Positions 1 to 9,487 of a stretch of DNA of 64,000 bases are shown piece after piece (position 1 is the first letter of the stretch; the number at the start of each line of letters is the position of its first letter). The notes under the pieces were generated by a model. It did not search any database. It was not told the DNA's origin and was given only the letters and a program-made list of their open reading frames with translations. The stretch comes from CAWBYL01 sp963793025 (GTDB taxonomy: Bacteria > Actinomycetota > Acidimicrobiia > Acidimicrobiales > Acidimicrobilacustridaceae). The stretch spans positions 124,001 through 188,000 of the forward strand of contig CAWBYL010000005.1 in assembly GCA_963793025.1 (NCBI GenBank), given 5' to 3'. Made by a program: the position numbers and the translations under genes.

Positions 1-505
1 CGTAGAGGAAGCCGGCGAGGATCGGTCCACCGATCAGCGCGATCTGCCAACCGGCCGAGTTGAAGGCGATGAGCCGGGGCAACCCGCCGGGGGGAGCGAT
101 GTCGGGCGGCATCGATCGCAACGCCGGGGTCACGAAGGCCCGAGCCGATCCGAAGGCGACCACGAGGGCGAAGATCGGCCACGTCTCGACGCTTCCGCTG
201 GCCGCGTGCCAGGCCAAGCCGCCAGAAGCGACGACCTCACCCAACAACCCGAGCGAGACGATCGTTCGTCGGTCGTAGCGGTCGGCCACCGAGCCGGTGA
301 CGGTCATCAGCAGAGCGGCGGGCAGAAACTCGGCCAGCCCCAGCAGGCCGAGGTCGAGGTCACGGCCGGTGATGTCGTAGAGCTGCTTGCCCAGGGCGGT
401 GACCTGAGCGATGGCGGCCATCGTCCCGGCCAGTGAGGTGGCCAGGAGAGCAAGGACCGCCCGGTCTCGGAGCAGGTCCCGGGCAAGGGGGCGGGTGGTC
501 GCGAT
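1..505 (-). CDS. MFS transporter, N-terminal part (runs off the window; start uncertain)
   Basis: The minus-strand frame reads as the first third of a major facilitator transporter. It has a hydrophobic helix (LLATSLAG), then a second helix (FLPAALLMT) followed by the motif-A-like loop GSVADRYDRRT, then further helices up to the window edge. The substrate cannot be told. No normal start codon lies in this frame between the TAG at 515-517 and an ATG at 419-421, and that ATG would cut into the first helix. A GTG at 511-513 lies in another frame, and adding one base in the CCC run at 506-508 would join it cleanly to the transporter frame (MLPIATTRPLARD...). A one-base deletion or a non-standard start is therefore likely. 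The family call is firm; the 5' end is not. Confidence 0.75.
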   Translation of the reverse strand, partial: MATTRPLARDLLRDRAVLALLATSLAGTMAAIAQVTALGKQLYDITGRDLDLGLLGLAEFLPAALLMTVTGSVADRYDRRTIVSLGLLGEVVASGGLAWHAASGSVETWPIFALVVAFGSARAFVTPALRSMPPDIAPPGGLPRLIAFNSAGWQIALIGGPILAGFLY

Positions 506-589
506 GGGAGCACGCTACCGGTGGCCCGACGGGCGCCGGCCCGCCGCCGGGTGCCGGCCGACTCTCAGGATTCGATGGCCGGGGGCCGC

Positions 590-1699
590 TCAGGAGTGGA
601 CCCGGTACTCCATGCCGTCGGCGGTCTCGCGACGCTCGGCCTTGTCGGCCAGACGGAGGTTCTCCAGATGGGCGTAGGTCTCGCTGTCGGCCATCGGGCC
701 GCGGCTGCGCTCGGAGAAGAGGAACTCGGACCAGCGGGGGATGAGGGCCCATTCCGCCTCGGGGGCGGCATCGACCAGCTGCTGCAGACGCTGGGCGTGG
801 TGCTCCTTGATCGCCTCGCACCGACCGGCCAGATCGGGGAACGGATGGCCGTGGGCGGGCAACACCTGGGTGATGCCCTCGAGGGCGGCCACCTTGTCCA
901 GGTTCCGGAGGTAGTTGGAGAGCGGATCTCCACCCATGAAGCCGGCGATGTGGGGGGTGATGGTGGGCAGCACGTGGTCTCCGGAGAGCAGCACGCCGTC
1001 CTCGGGCGACCACATGCAGAGGTGGTCGTGGGTGTGGCCCGGCGTGAACACGGCCACCCAGTCACGGTCACCGAGGCGCACCGTCTGCTGGTCGTCGACG
1101 ACGATGGTCGGACGCGGGGCCTTCATCCACGTCACCTCTTCCAGGCGTCCGTCGGCGATGGCGCTGCGGACCCGGTCACGGAACGCCTTGAAGCCCGGGA
1201 AAAGGGTGGCCAGCTCGTCCTCACCGGTGGAGGACATGGCGTCGAGCAGCGTGCCCGCCTCGCCGGCGTCGGCCGGATCGAGTGGCTCCAACGGCGTCTC
1301 GTCCAGGTCGAGCAGCTCGGTCCACTTGCGGAACATGGTGGACGTGAGCACGTCGGCGTGCGCTTCCTCCACGAGGCGGTGAGCGCCACCGAAGTGGTCG
1401 GGGTGGGAGTGGGTGACGTACACGGTGTGGACGCGGGCGAGAGGGATGCCGGCGTCCCCCATGCGGTCGAGGAGGGCGGCCCACGATTCGTCGCTCGGCA
1501 GTCCGGGGTCGACGAGGGTGAAGCCCCGGGAGTCCTCGATGGCGTAGGTGTTCACGTGTCCGAGGCCGGTGAAGTCGGTGGGGAGCTGGAGGCGAAGGAT
1601 GCCGCGCGCCACCTCCGTGATCTCGGTGGAGGCGGGCTCCTGTTCCTGCCTGGGTACCCGGGCAGGGGCGCCTCCGTGGTCGTGTTGGTGCACCGTCAC
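590..1699 (-). CDS. MBL-fold metallo-hydrolase
   Basis: A 369-residue protein of the metallo-beta-lactamase superfamily, a fold that usually uses one or two zinc ions to hydrolyse thioesters, lactones, phosphodiesters or similar bonds. The signature THSHPDH lies at residues 96-102. Further metal ligands are visible in TPGHTHDH (about 220), LLSGDHVLP and PAHGHP. The roughly 110 C-terminal residues after the core are helical and resemble the extra domain of LACTB2/glyoxalase-II-like members. The start is GTG at 1699. It is read away from the upstream orn gene on the same strand with a gap of about 70 bases. The substrate cannot be inferred. Confidence 0.9.
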   Translation of the reverse strand: MTVHQHDHGGAPARVPRQEQEPASTEITEVARGILRLQLPTDFTGLGHVNTYAIEDSRGFTLVDPGLPSDESWAALLDRMGDAGIPLARVHTVYVTHSHPDHFGGAHRLVEEAHADVLTSTMFRKWTELLDLDETPLEPLDPADAGEAGTLLDAMSSTGEDELATLFPGFKAFRDRVRSAIADGRLEEVTWMKAPRPTIVVDDQQTVRLGDRDWVAVFTPGHTHDHLCMWSPEDGVLLSGDHVLPTITPHIAGFMGGDPLSNYLRNLDKVAALEGITQVLPAHGHPFPDLAGRCEAIKEHHAQRLQQLVDAAPEAEWALIPRWSEFLFSERSRGPMADSETYAHLENLRLADKAERRETADGMEYRVHS

Positions 1700-1768
1700 A
1701 CGGCGACCCTACCGCTCTCGCCCGCTGCGAGGCGCGGGCCTGGTCCTGAGCGTCCGCGTCCGCCGGCC

Positions 1769-2335
<567 letters not shown>

Positions 2336-2368
2336 CAGGGGATCCTACGCACGCCCTACCATCCGACC

Positions 2369-2815
2369 GTGCTCGAGCTGCCGGTTGTGCGCCTGGACCC
2401 CGACCTCCCGCTCCCCGCCTACGCCCGTCCAGGCGATGCCGGGCTCGACCTGGTGGCGAGGGAGGACGTCGTGCTCGAACCCCGAGGTGGACGGGCCCTG
2501 GTGCCGACGGGCCTGGCCGTGGCCATACCCGCCGGCCACGCCGGGTTCATCCAACCGCGTAGTGGGCTGGCGCTGAAGCACGGGGTCACCTGCCTCAACA
2601 CCCCCGGCCTTATCGACAGCGGCTACCGGGGCGAGCTCAAGGTGCTGCTGATCAACACCGACCCGGTCGAGCCGTTCGTGGTGCAACGGGGTGAGCGGAT
2701 CGCTCAGCTGGTCGTCCAGAGCGTGGACCACGCCGTACTCGAAGTGGTCCCCGACTTCGATCACCTCGGGGGCTCCGACAGGGGTGAGGGCGGGTTCGGT
2801 CACACCGGTCGCTGA
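2369..2815 (+). CDS. dut: dUTP diphosphatase (dUTPase)
   Basis: Hydrolyses dUTP to dUMP and pyrophosphate, keeping uracil out of DNA and feeding thymidylate synthesis. The protein is 148 residues, typical of the trimeric family. The conserved motifs appear in order: PGDAGLDL (residues 21-28), PRSGLALKHG, NTPGLIDSGYRGELKV with the catalytic Asp and Tyr, RIAQLVV, and the C-terminal glycine-rich arm DRGEGGFGHTG that closes over the nucleotide. The GTG at 2369 gives the expected N-terminus; an open frame continues far upstream but is antisense to orn and other genes. It is divergent from orn. Confidence 0.95.
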   Translation: MLELPVVRLDPDLPLPAYARPGDAGLDLVAREDVVLEPRGGRALVPTGLAVAIPAGHAGFIQPRSGLALKHGVTCLNTPGLIDSGYRGELKVLLINTDPVEPFVVQRGERIAQLVVQSVDHAVLEVVPDFDHLGGSDRGEGGFGHTGR

Positions 2816-2913
2816 GCCGGAGCCGCCCGCCTTCGGTCGTGCGTCCGATCCTCACCGCACCGACGTGGCCTCCCGGATCTGATCTCCGGATGTGACCGTC
2901 TGGATCGTCGAGG

Positions 2914-4371
2914 TCAGGCGCCTCGGGTGAGTCGGGCGAGTTCGATGAGTTCGTCGAGGCGTTGGCGGATGGCGGCGTCTTCTTCGGCGGTCCAGGTGGG
3001 GTGGTGGTGGTCGTAGTGGGCGTCGAACGGGAGGGTGGCGACACCGGTGGCGGTGGTGGGGACGGGGAGTTCGGGTGGTGGGGCCCACCCGGGGGGTCGG
3101 GTGGTGTGTTCGATGCCGGTGGTGGTGGTGATGGTGTAGGTGCCGTCGGGGTCTATGTGGTCGGGCCATCGTCGGCGGTGGTGGTCGAGGTGTTCGTGGC
3201 GGCATTTGGTGACGGCGTTGGTGATGTCGGTGCGTCCGCCGGTCTCCCAGGGGATGACGTGGTGGATGTCGCACCGTTGCGGCGGTGCGTCACACCCGGC
3301 GACGCGGCATCCTCGGTCGCGGGCCAGGACGGCCCGGCGTTGGGCGGGGGTGAACGTGCGGATGGTGCGGCCGTGGTCGAGGACCCGACCCTCCACGGTG
3401 AGAAGTCGTTCGAGGGTGCCCCCGGAGGACAGGCACGACACCAGTGCGTCGGAGATCGGGTTCCCGTCGAGGGTGGATGCGGTTCCGCCGGCGCCTTCGA
3501 AGGCGTCGCAGAACAGTCCTCGCTCGACGGCGCCGAGGTCGGGGCGGGCGTCGAGGAACCGGTCGAGATGATCAGCGGTGACCACACCGGCGCCGCGTAG
3601 CGCCGCCCGGTACAGCACCCGCACATCCGCGACCACGGTGAGTCGTTCCTGACGACGGTTCCCGTCCGGGTTGTCCAAACCTTCCAGGTACCGGCGGCAC
3701 ACCTCGACCAGGGCATCAGCCCGCCGCTGCGCCGGGGTACGCCGTTCGTCCTCGCCGTCAGGACGGGTAGCCGCGGTCAACGCCTTCTCGATGTAGGCGG
3801 CGGAGTCCGGGTCGAACGACCCGTTCACCACGAGAACGTCGTCGAGGATCCGTGACGCCGACAACTCCCGCTCCGGCGGCGGGTCGATCTGCTCCACCCC
3901 GGCCTCGGCCGCTTCACGCTCGGCCGCCGCGTCCGCGCAACCCACCCAGTGGCGCAGCACGGCCCGAGAGTCAGCCACCGACAACGAACGCAAGATCCCG
4001 ACCGTGTCGGCGGCCACCGACGCGAACCGATCCACATGCCGATCCGGCACCAGAGCCACCGCAGCGTCGATCTGCGCACCCGCCAACGAGCCCGACCGCC
4101 ACGCCTCGGCCATCTCCGGCCACACGCTCAACCTCGCGGCGCGGGTCGCCGTGCGGCGAGCGTCCGGGTTGGACAGGCGGCACCGGGACCGCAGGAACGC
4201 CGCCATCGACCCGAACCCATCCACCTCGAACCGGCCACTCGAGGCGTAGACGGACTCGGCCTCGGCGATGCGGGCATCGAGAGCATCACGCAGACGACGG
4301 GCCTCGGCGATGGCGTCACCATCAACCGGGACCACCGCCCCCTCGATCGCCTCCCGCAACCCCTCGAACAT
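2914..4371 (-). CDS. DUF222/13E12-repeat family HNH endonuclease-like protein
   Basis: A 485-residue protein of the family that is abundant in actinobacteria (13E12 repeat/REP13E12 in mycobacteria). The helical DUF222 part fills the first two thirds. The HNH nuclease module follows near residues 365-415, with the Cys pair CRVAGCDAPPQRC, the HH pair in IHHVIPWETGG, the Asn in ITNAV and the final His in CRHEHLDHH. All HNH residues are present, so it may be active, but no biological role is established for the family. The ATG at 4371 is preferred over an in-frame ATG at 4461 because the stretch between them is unusually AT-rich and reads like promoter DNA. These genes often occur in many copies per genome; only one is in this window. 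Confidence 0.85.
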   Translation of the reverse strand: MFEGLREAIEGAVVPVDGDAIAEARRLRDALDARIAEAESVYASSGRFEVDGFGSMAAFLRSRCRLSNPDARRTATRAARLSVWPEMAEAWRSGSLAGAQIDAAVALVPDRHVDRFASVAADTVGILRSLSVADSRAVLRHWVGCADAAAEREAAEAGVEQIDPPPERELSASRILDDVLVVNGSFDPDSAAYIEKALTAATRPDGEDERRTPAQRRADALVEVCRRYLEGLDNPDGNRRQERLTVVADVRVLYRAALRGAGVVTADHLDRFLDARPDLGAVERGLFCDAFEGAGGTASTLDGNPISDALVSCLSSGGTLERLLTVEGRVLDHGRTIRTFTPAQRRAVLARDRGCRVAGCDAPPQRCDIHHVIPWETGGRTDITNAVTKCRHEHLDHHRRRWPDHIDPDGTYTITTTTGIEHTTRPPGWAPPPELPVPTTATGVATLPFDAHYDHHHPTWTAEEDAAIRQRLDELIELARLTRGA

Positions 4372-4602
4372 GGGACGAACGATAGCAAACAGATGTATGT
4401 GATACGAGAGAAAATCATCAAGATATTCTGGATTCGCAATCCCGTCGGGCGGTGCCGACATCTGCTGACTTCCGAGGGGTCTGTGAGCGGCCCGTCAGCG
4501 GGCTGTCGGGTCGGGGTCTGACCGATTCGTCGTCGGACGCCACCGTGGCGCCACGCGGCGAAAGCCGGTCCGTCGTCGATCGGCGCGGTGGTGGGAGGCC
4601 GG

Positions 4603-5016
4603 TCAGCCGGGGTGGCAGAGCTCGACCAGGCCGGCGTCGGCACCGGCCCGGGCGATCGTGACTCCCGGCGGGACCAGCTCGTGGAACCGGCTCAGAGCCT
4701 CACGCCAGGTCTCGTCGTTCTCGCGCCCGGCGATCGGCTCGGGAGGATCGAGGGAGATCACGACGCACATCCCGGCACCCTCGGGGCGCAGCTCGACCTC
4801 GACCGACACATCGTCGTTGGTGGACCACGACGCCTCCACCGGAATCAGGAGGAGAACGAGCGCCTCGTCCACCGCGAGCCTCAGGTCGGCGACGGCTTCG
4901 CGGGGGAGGTCGAGGCGAAGGGCCATGGCCGCGGTGGCCACCCGGACGAGACGGGCATATCCGGGGTCGGCGGGGACGCGCAGACGGACACGGTCGAGGT
5001 CGTCGCCCTGCTCCAT
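4603..5016 (-). CDS. Histidine-kinase-like ATPase fold protein, anti-sigma (RsbW)-like, degenerate
   Basis: A 137-residue protein resembling the HATPase_c_2 anti-sigma family: LRVPADPGYARLVR at the start, then LRLAVDEALVLLL where true family members have a DEAxxNA N-box. The Asn that binds magnesium-ATP is replaced by a hydrophobic residue. A G-box region such as the usual GxGL is not obvious. It may therefore bind no ATP and act only as a protein partner. The ATG at 5016 fits the family N-terminus. It sits 80 bases downstream of the DNA ligase on the same strand, and no sigma factor or anti-anti-sigma factor is adjacent. Confidence 0.6.
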   Translation of the reverse strand: MEQGDDLDRVRLRVPADPGYARLVRVATAAMALRLDLPREAVADLRLAVDEALVLLLIPVEASWSTNDDVSVEVELRPEGAGMCVVISLDPPEPIAGRENDETWREALSRFHELVPPGVTIARAGADAGLVELCHPG

Positions 5017-5096
5017 TGGCCCTGGCACGGGCACAGCTTCGCACCGCACGGTGGCCGTGGCTCGCACGCGGTGGCCCGAGGAGCGCCCACCGCGGG

Positions 5097-6092
5097 TCAG
5101 GAGGCTCGCCCCACCTGCGCCGGGTCCTTGTCCGTGCGCTCGCCGATGAAGGCCGGGTGCCGGAGGACCCCATCCGCGGTCCACTCGGCATGGGCCACCT
5201 CGACGACGATCAGCGGCCTCACCCAGGAAGCGACACGGAGCACGGCGCGAGGCGGGGGCGGGTCGAACGGGCACTCGTCGACCCGGAGGTCGTCGAGGCG
5301 CGACCGCAGTGAGCGGAGCACGGCGTCGGAGAAGCCAGTGCCCGCTCGTCCGGCGAAGCGCAGCGGTCCCGCCCGCTGCCCTGTCGGCGGGTCGGCGGGA
5401 GGGTCGTGGTAGCCGAGGAGGAGGGCGCCGAAGGTCGGGGCGCGGGCACCGGCGCCCGGGAGCCAGCCGCCGACGACGAGCTCCTGGTGGTGACGGACCT
5501 TCACCTTCACCCACGCGGGGGATCGCCGGCCGGGCTCGTAGCGGCTGTCGACCCGCTTGGCCACCACCCCTTCGAGTCCCTGGGCGGTGACGGCGGCGAG
5601 CAGGGCCTCGCCGTCGGACTGGCTGGGGCCGACGGACCACCCCGGCCCGGGGACCACCAGCTCCTCGACCAGCTCCCGGCGGGTGGCGTAGGGGACGTCG
5701 AGGAGCGACCGGCCGTCGAGGGCGAGCATGTCGAACACCACGTACTGGACCGGGACCTCGGCGGCGATGCGGCTGACGGCGGCGGGGGAGGCGGCTTGGA
5801 TCCGGGGCTGGAGCCGCCCGAAGTCGGGACGGCCGGTGGTCGGATCGAGGGCAACCACCTCGCCGTCGAGGGTGACCTCCGGGTGGTCCGGGACGGCGTC
5901 GGTCAGGGCGGTCAGCTCCGGGAACCGGGCGGCCGCCTCAGTGCCGTTGGCCGACCAGGCCGTGACCTCGCCGGCCGCGACCTCGGCGATGATGCGCATG
6001 CCGTCCCACTTGACCTCGTAGGCCCACACCCCGTCGCCTCGGGGGAGCTCGGCGGCGTTCACCGCCTTCATGGGCGTGAGCGGAGCCGTCAT
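5097..6092 (-). CDS. ATP-dependent DNA ligase (LigC/LigD ligase-domain type)
   Basis: Seals nicks in DNA using ATP, as in actinobacterial non-homologous end joining or base-excision backup pathways. The 331-residue protein has the adenylation motif YEVKWDGMR with the reactive Lys at residue 28, LDGEVVALD (motif III), VVFDMLALDGRSL, EGVVAKRVDSRYEPGRRSPAWVKVK (motifs IV-V), and an OB-fold C-terminus ending with VRPLIVVEVAHAEWT. There are no polymerase or phosphoesterase domains and no Ku gene in the window, so it is the stand-alone type. The ATG at 6092 is preferred over an upstream start that lacks similarity. The end of the P-type ATPase gene lies 25 bases upstream. Confidence 0.9.
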   Translation of the reverse strand: MTAPLTPMKAVNAAELPRGDGVWAYEVKWDGMRIIAEVAAGEVTAWSANGTEAAARFPELTALTDAVPDHPEVTLDGEVVALDPTTGRPDFGRLQPRIQAASPAAVSRIAAEVPVQYVVFDMLALDGRSLLDVPYATRRELVEELVVPGPGWSVGPSQSDGEALLAAVTAQGLEGVVAKRVDSRYEPGRRSPAWVKVKVRHHQELVVGGWLPGAGARAPTFGALLLGYHDPPADPPTGQRAGPLRFAGRAGTGFSDAVLRSLRSRLDDLRVDECPFDPPPPRAVLRVASWVRPLIVVEVAHAEWTADGVLRHPAFIGERTDKDPAQVGRAS

Positions 6093-6117
6093 GGGCCGAC
6101 AGTACCGGCCGGTGCTC

Positions 6118-8463
6118 TCAGCGGTGGTCGGGTCGACTCCATCCGGCGACTCGCCAACCGACCTCGAGCACCCCGGCGGCGGCGGCGCCGACGGCCACGG
6201 CACCGACGACGGCGCGGGCCGGTGGGAGCACCAGGTCGAAGTAGTCCCGGACGAACGGGATGGTGAGCGCGCCCACGAACGCGAGACCCATGGCCGCCAC
6301 CAGAGCGAGGCGCCAGGCGTTGAGTGGACGGGCCAGGATCACGAGGACCCAGAGCCCCACGAGGAAGAGCACGATCACCGCGATCGTGCGGGACTGCTCG
6401 AGGCTGATGTCCGACCGGGTCCGCGCGATCAGATAGGCGACCAGCGTGGCCACCGCGGCCACCAGTCCGGTGGGGATGGCGAAACGCAGCACGCGCGGGA
6501 GGAACCCGGACTCGGCGCGACGGGCGTTGGGGGCAAGGGCGAGGAAGAACCCCGGGATCCCGATGGTGAGGGCCGAGATGATGGTGAAGTGGCGGGGGAT
6601 GAAGGGGAACGGGAGGCGGGCGACACCGATGGCCAGGGCCAGGGCCATGGCGTAGAACGTCTTGGTGAGGAACAGGTTCGCCACGCGTTCGACGTTGGCG
6701 ATGACCCGACGCCCCTCGGCCACGACCGACGGGAAGACGGAGAAGTCGTCAGCCAGCAGGACGAAGCGAGCGACGGCCCGGGCGGCCGCCGAACCCGCCC
6801 CCATGGCCACGCCGACGTCGGCGTCCTTCAGGGCGAGGGTGTCGTTCACGCCGTCGCCCGTCATGGCCACGGTGTGGCCCCGGCTCTGCAGGGCGTGGAC
6901 CATCTCCCGCTTCTGGTGGGGCGTCACCCGGCCGAAGACCGAGTGCGTCTCGAGCACGGCGGCGAGCTCGTCCTGGTCCTCCGGAAGGGTCCGCGCGTCG
7001 ACGGGCTCGTCGGCCCCGGGGACACCGACGCGCACGGCCACCGCCCCAACGGTGACCGGGCTGTCGCCGGAGATCACCTTCACGGCGACGCCCTGCTGGC
7101 CGAAGTAGGCGATGGTGTCGGGCGCAGCCTCCCTTATCTGTTCGACGAGGACGACCAGGGCGACGGGCTCCAGGCCGTCGGGCAGCGACTCGCCGGCCAG
7201 GCCGTTGGGGCTGGCGGCCAGCAACAGCACCCGGTGCCCTTCGCGGGAGTGGTCGTCCATCCGCTGGCGGACCCGGTCGAGGGAGGGGCCGCTCGCGGCT
7301 CGGTCGAGGAGGATGTCCGGCGCGCCGAGGTACCAGGCGCCCTCATCGTCGAACCGGGCCGCGCTCCACTTGCGGGCCGAGGAGAACGGCACCGCGTCGG
7401 TGAGGTTCCACCCCGGAGGGTCCGGGTACTCGGCGACGATGGCCGCCAGGCTCGGGTTGGGGTGGTCGTCGGCGGCTCCGAGGGCGCCGAGGACGGCGTC
7501 GGTGTCGGTCCCGTCGGCGAGGGGGTCGACGGAGCCGAGGCTCAGCGATCCCTCGGTCAGGGTGCCCGTCTTGTCCAGGCAGATCACGTCCACCCGCGCC
7601 AGCCCCTCGATGGCCGCGAGCTCCTGGGTCAGCACCTGCGACCGGGCCAGCCGGGTGGCCCCGACGGCGAAGGCCATGCTGGTCAGCAGGACCAGGCCCT
7701 CGGGCACCATGGCGACGAGGCCGGCCACGGATCCCTGGACGGCTTCGACCAGCCCTTCGTGGGTGGCGAGCTGGGCGCTCACCAACAGGATCGCGGTCGG
7801 GACCATCAGCCAGCTGACGAGCTTGATGACGCGGTCGATGCCGGTGCGCAGCTCGCTCTTCACGAGCGAGAAGCGACGGGCCTCGCTCGACAGCCGGAAG
7901 GCGTAGGCCTCGGCCCCCACGCCGGTGGCCCGGATGCTGCCACTCCCGGCGACGACGAAGCTGCCTGACATCACGTCGTCGCCAGTCGCCTTGTCGACAG
8001 GGTCGGCTTCGCCGGTGAGCAGCGACTCGTCGATCTCGAGACCGGACGCGGTGAGCACCTCGCCGTCGACGGCGATCTGGTCCCCGAGGGTGAGGACCAC
8101 CACGTCGTCGGCGACCAGCTCGCTGGAGGCGAGGACCACCTCGGCGCCGTCCCGGCGGACCTTCGAGCTGGGGGCGTTGAGCACGGCGAGACGGTCGAGG
8201 GAGCGCTTGGCTCGCAACTCCTGGACGATGCCGATGAGGGCGTTGGCGACCAGGACGATCCCGAACAGCGCATCTCGGTACTCGCCCACGGCGAGGATGA
8301 CCACCAGGAGGACGCCGAGCAGGGCGTTGAAGGGGGTGAAGACGTTGGCCCGCACGATCTGTCCCACCGTCCGGCTGGTGGGATCGGGGACGTCGTTGGT
8401 GCGGCCCTCGGCTCGGCGCTGTTCGACCTCGGCGGTGGTCAGGCCCGGTGCGGGGGCGGTCAC
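6118..8463 (-). CDS. Cation-transporting P-type ATPase, CtpE-like
   Basis: A membrane pump of about 781 residues. The N-terminus (TAEVEQRRAEGRTNDVP, IVRANVFTPFNALLGVL) closely matches mycobacterial CtpE, which is reported to move calcium. Visible motifs are LLTGEADPV (actuator TGE), CLDKTGTLTEG with the phosphorylated Asp near residue 297, and MTGDGVNDTLALKDADVGVAMG (hinge). There is no heavy-metal domain or CPC motif, which argues against a copper or zinc pump. The GTG at 8463 fits the family start and sits 22 bases after the upstream UspA gene, so the pump and the two UspA genes are probably co-transcribed. The ion specificity is inferred from resemblance only. Confidence 0.88.
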   Translation of the reverse strand: MTAPAPGLTTAEVEQRRAEGRTNDVPDPTSRTVGQIVRANVFTPFNALLGVLLVVILAVGEYRDALFGIVLVANALIGIVQELRAKRSLDRLAVLNAPSSKVRRDGAEVVLASSELVADDVVVLTLGDQIAVDGEVLTASGLEIDESLLTGEADPVDKATGDDVMSGSFVVAGSGSIRATGVGAEAYAFRLSSEARRFSLVKSELRTGIDRVIKLVSWLMVPTAILLVSAQLATHEGLVEAVQGSVAGLVAMVPEGLVLLTSMAFAVGATRLARSQVLTQELAAIEGLARVDVICLDKTGTLTEGSLSLGSVDPLADGTDTDAVLGALGAADDHPNPSLAAIVAEYPDPPGWNLTDAVPFSSARKWSAARFDDEGAWYLGAPDILLDRAASGPSLDRVRQRMDDHSREGHRVLLLAASPNGLAGESLPDGLEPVALVVLVEQIREAAPDTIAYFGQQGVAVKVISGDSPVTVGAVAVRVGVPGADEPVDARTLPEDQDELAAVLETHSVFGRVTPHQKREMVHALQSRGHTVAMTGDGVNDTLALKDADVGVAMGAGSAAARAVARFVLLADDFSVFPSVVAEGRRVIANVERVANLFLTKTFYAMALALAIGVARLPFPFIPRHFTIISALTIGIPGFFLALAPNARRAESGFLPRVLRFAIPTGLVAAVATLVAYLIARTRSDISLEQSRTIAVIVLFLVGLWVLVILARPLNAWRLALVAAMGLAFVGALTIPFVRDYFDLVLPPARAVVGAVAVGAAAAGVLEVGWRVAGWSRPDHR

Positions 8464-8485
8464 CGGGTCGTGTCTCGTGGACAGG

Positions 8486-8917
8486 TCACTCGTCCCCGCG
8501 CACCACGACCACGGGACAGCCGGCGTGGCCGACACAGTGCTGGCTCACCGATCCGAGCAGCATCCCGGTGAAGCCACCGTGCCCCCGGGACCCGACGACC
8601 AGGAGGTCGGCGTCGGTGGCCGCCTCGATCAGGGCGGCGGCGGGCGAACCCTCGGCGACGACCGTCGACACGGGAGCCTCCTCGGTGGAGGTGACCCCCT
8701 CCTCGGCCAGCACGGCGAGCAGCGACGACTCGGCCTCGCCGCCGAGGTTCTCGGGAGGCGGCATGGCACCGAACGCGGGCAGCGTGGTCATCACCGGGAA
8801 CTGCCACACCGACACGACCTCGAGCGGGGCTCGTCGCAGCCGGGCCTCGGTCAACGCCCACCGCAACGCCGCCCGGGAACCGACCGATCCGTCCACCCCC
8901 ACCACGATCTTGCTCAT
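8486..8917 (-). CDS. Universal stress protein (UspA family), ATP-binding type
   Basis: A cytoplasmic stress or signalling protein of 143 residues with one Usp domain. It starts KIVVGVDGS, and the ATP-binding glycine pattern GSRGHGGFTGMLLGSVSQHC is complete (G-x2-G-x9-G-S), so nucleotide binding is likely. Its start overlaps the stop of the next UspA gene by four bases (8914-8917), so translation is coupled. It is upstream of the P-type ATPase gene. Usp proteins are often linked to hypoxia or dormancy in actinobacteria; that role is inferred. Confidence 0.92.
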   Translation of the reverse strand: MSKIVVGVDGSVGSRAALRWALTEARLRRAPLEVVSVWQFPVMTTLPAFGAMPPPENLGGEAESSLLAVLAEEGVTSTEEAPVSTVVAEGSPAAALIEAATDADLLVVGSRGHGGFTGMLLGSVSQHCVGHAGCPVVVVRGDE

Positions 8918-9375
8918 CGGACCGGAACCAGCACGACCGGCACCAGCGTGTGGCGCAGCACCTCCTCGGCCACGCTGCCGACCAGCAGGTGGTGCAGCCC
9001 ACCCCGTCCGTGCGAACCGAGCACCAGGTGGGTGGCGCCGGTGTGGGCCACCGCGTCCAGCAGTCGCTCGGCGGTCGGTCCCATGATCACGAGCGGGGCG
9101 ACCGTCAGGCCATTGGTGGCCGTGATCTCCTCCGCGACCTTGCGCAGCTGTGCGTGCTCGTCTGTGAGTTCGCCGGCGCGGGCGTCCCGGGTGAAGGAGT
9201 TGACCTCCTCCTTGTCGTACCCGGCGAGCACCGGCTCACCACCGGCCACATGGACCATGTGGAGCGTGCCGCCCGATGCCGTGGCCAGGGCCACCGCCTC
9301 GGCCACCACCCCGTCACCGAGCTCGGAGAAGTCGACGGCGACCACCACGTCGCCGACGAGCCGTGCGTCTGTCAT
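8914..9375 (-). CDS. Universal stress protein (UspA family)
   Basis: The first gene of a minus-strand UspA-UspA-P-type ATPase run. It has 153 residues and one Usp domain starting DVVVAVDFSE, with the nucleotide loop GSHGRGGLHHLLVGSVAEEVLRH. It shares the fold but only limited sequence with the downstream UspA, so they are old paralogs and may form a heterodimer. The start is ATG at 9375, divergent from the FMN-binding protein gene at 9488; the 112 bases between them should hold promoters for both directions. Confidence 0.92.
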   Translation of the reverse strand: MTDARLVGDVVVAVDFSELGDGVVAEAVALATASGGTLHMVHVAGGEPVLAGYDKEEVNSFTRDARAGELTDEHAQLRKVAEEITATNGLTVAPLVIMGPTAERLLDAVAHTGATHLVLGSHGRGGLHHLLVGSVAEEVLRHTLVPVVLVPVR

Positions 9376-9487
9376 GGCGCGAGACTAGGACCCCGGCCTC
9401 GGTGGCGACTTCGCGTTCCCGCGCTCGAGGAGTCGTCGGCGACGGGAATCGACGACCCCGCCGGGTCTGGGCCACGAGGAGGTCGGG

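Noticed and set aside
2914..4371. Mobile intron or phage endonuclease
   Set aside because: It is a DUF222/13E12 HNH protein of the ordinary actinobacterial kind, with no integrase, ends or direct repeats around it.
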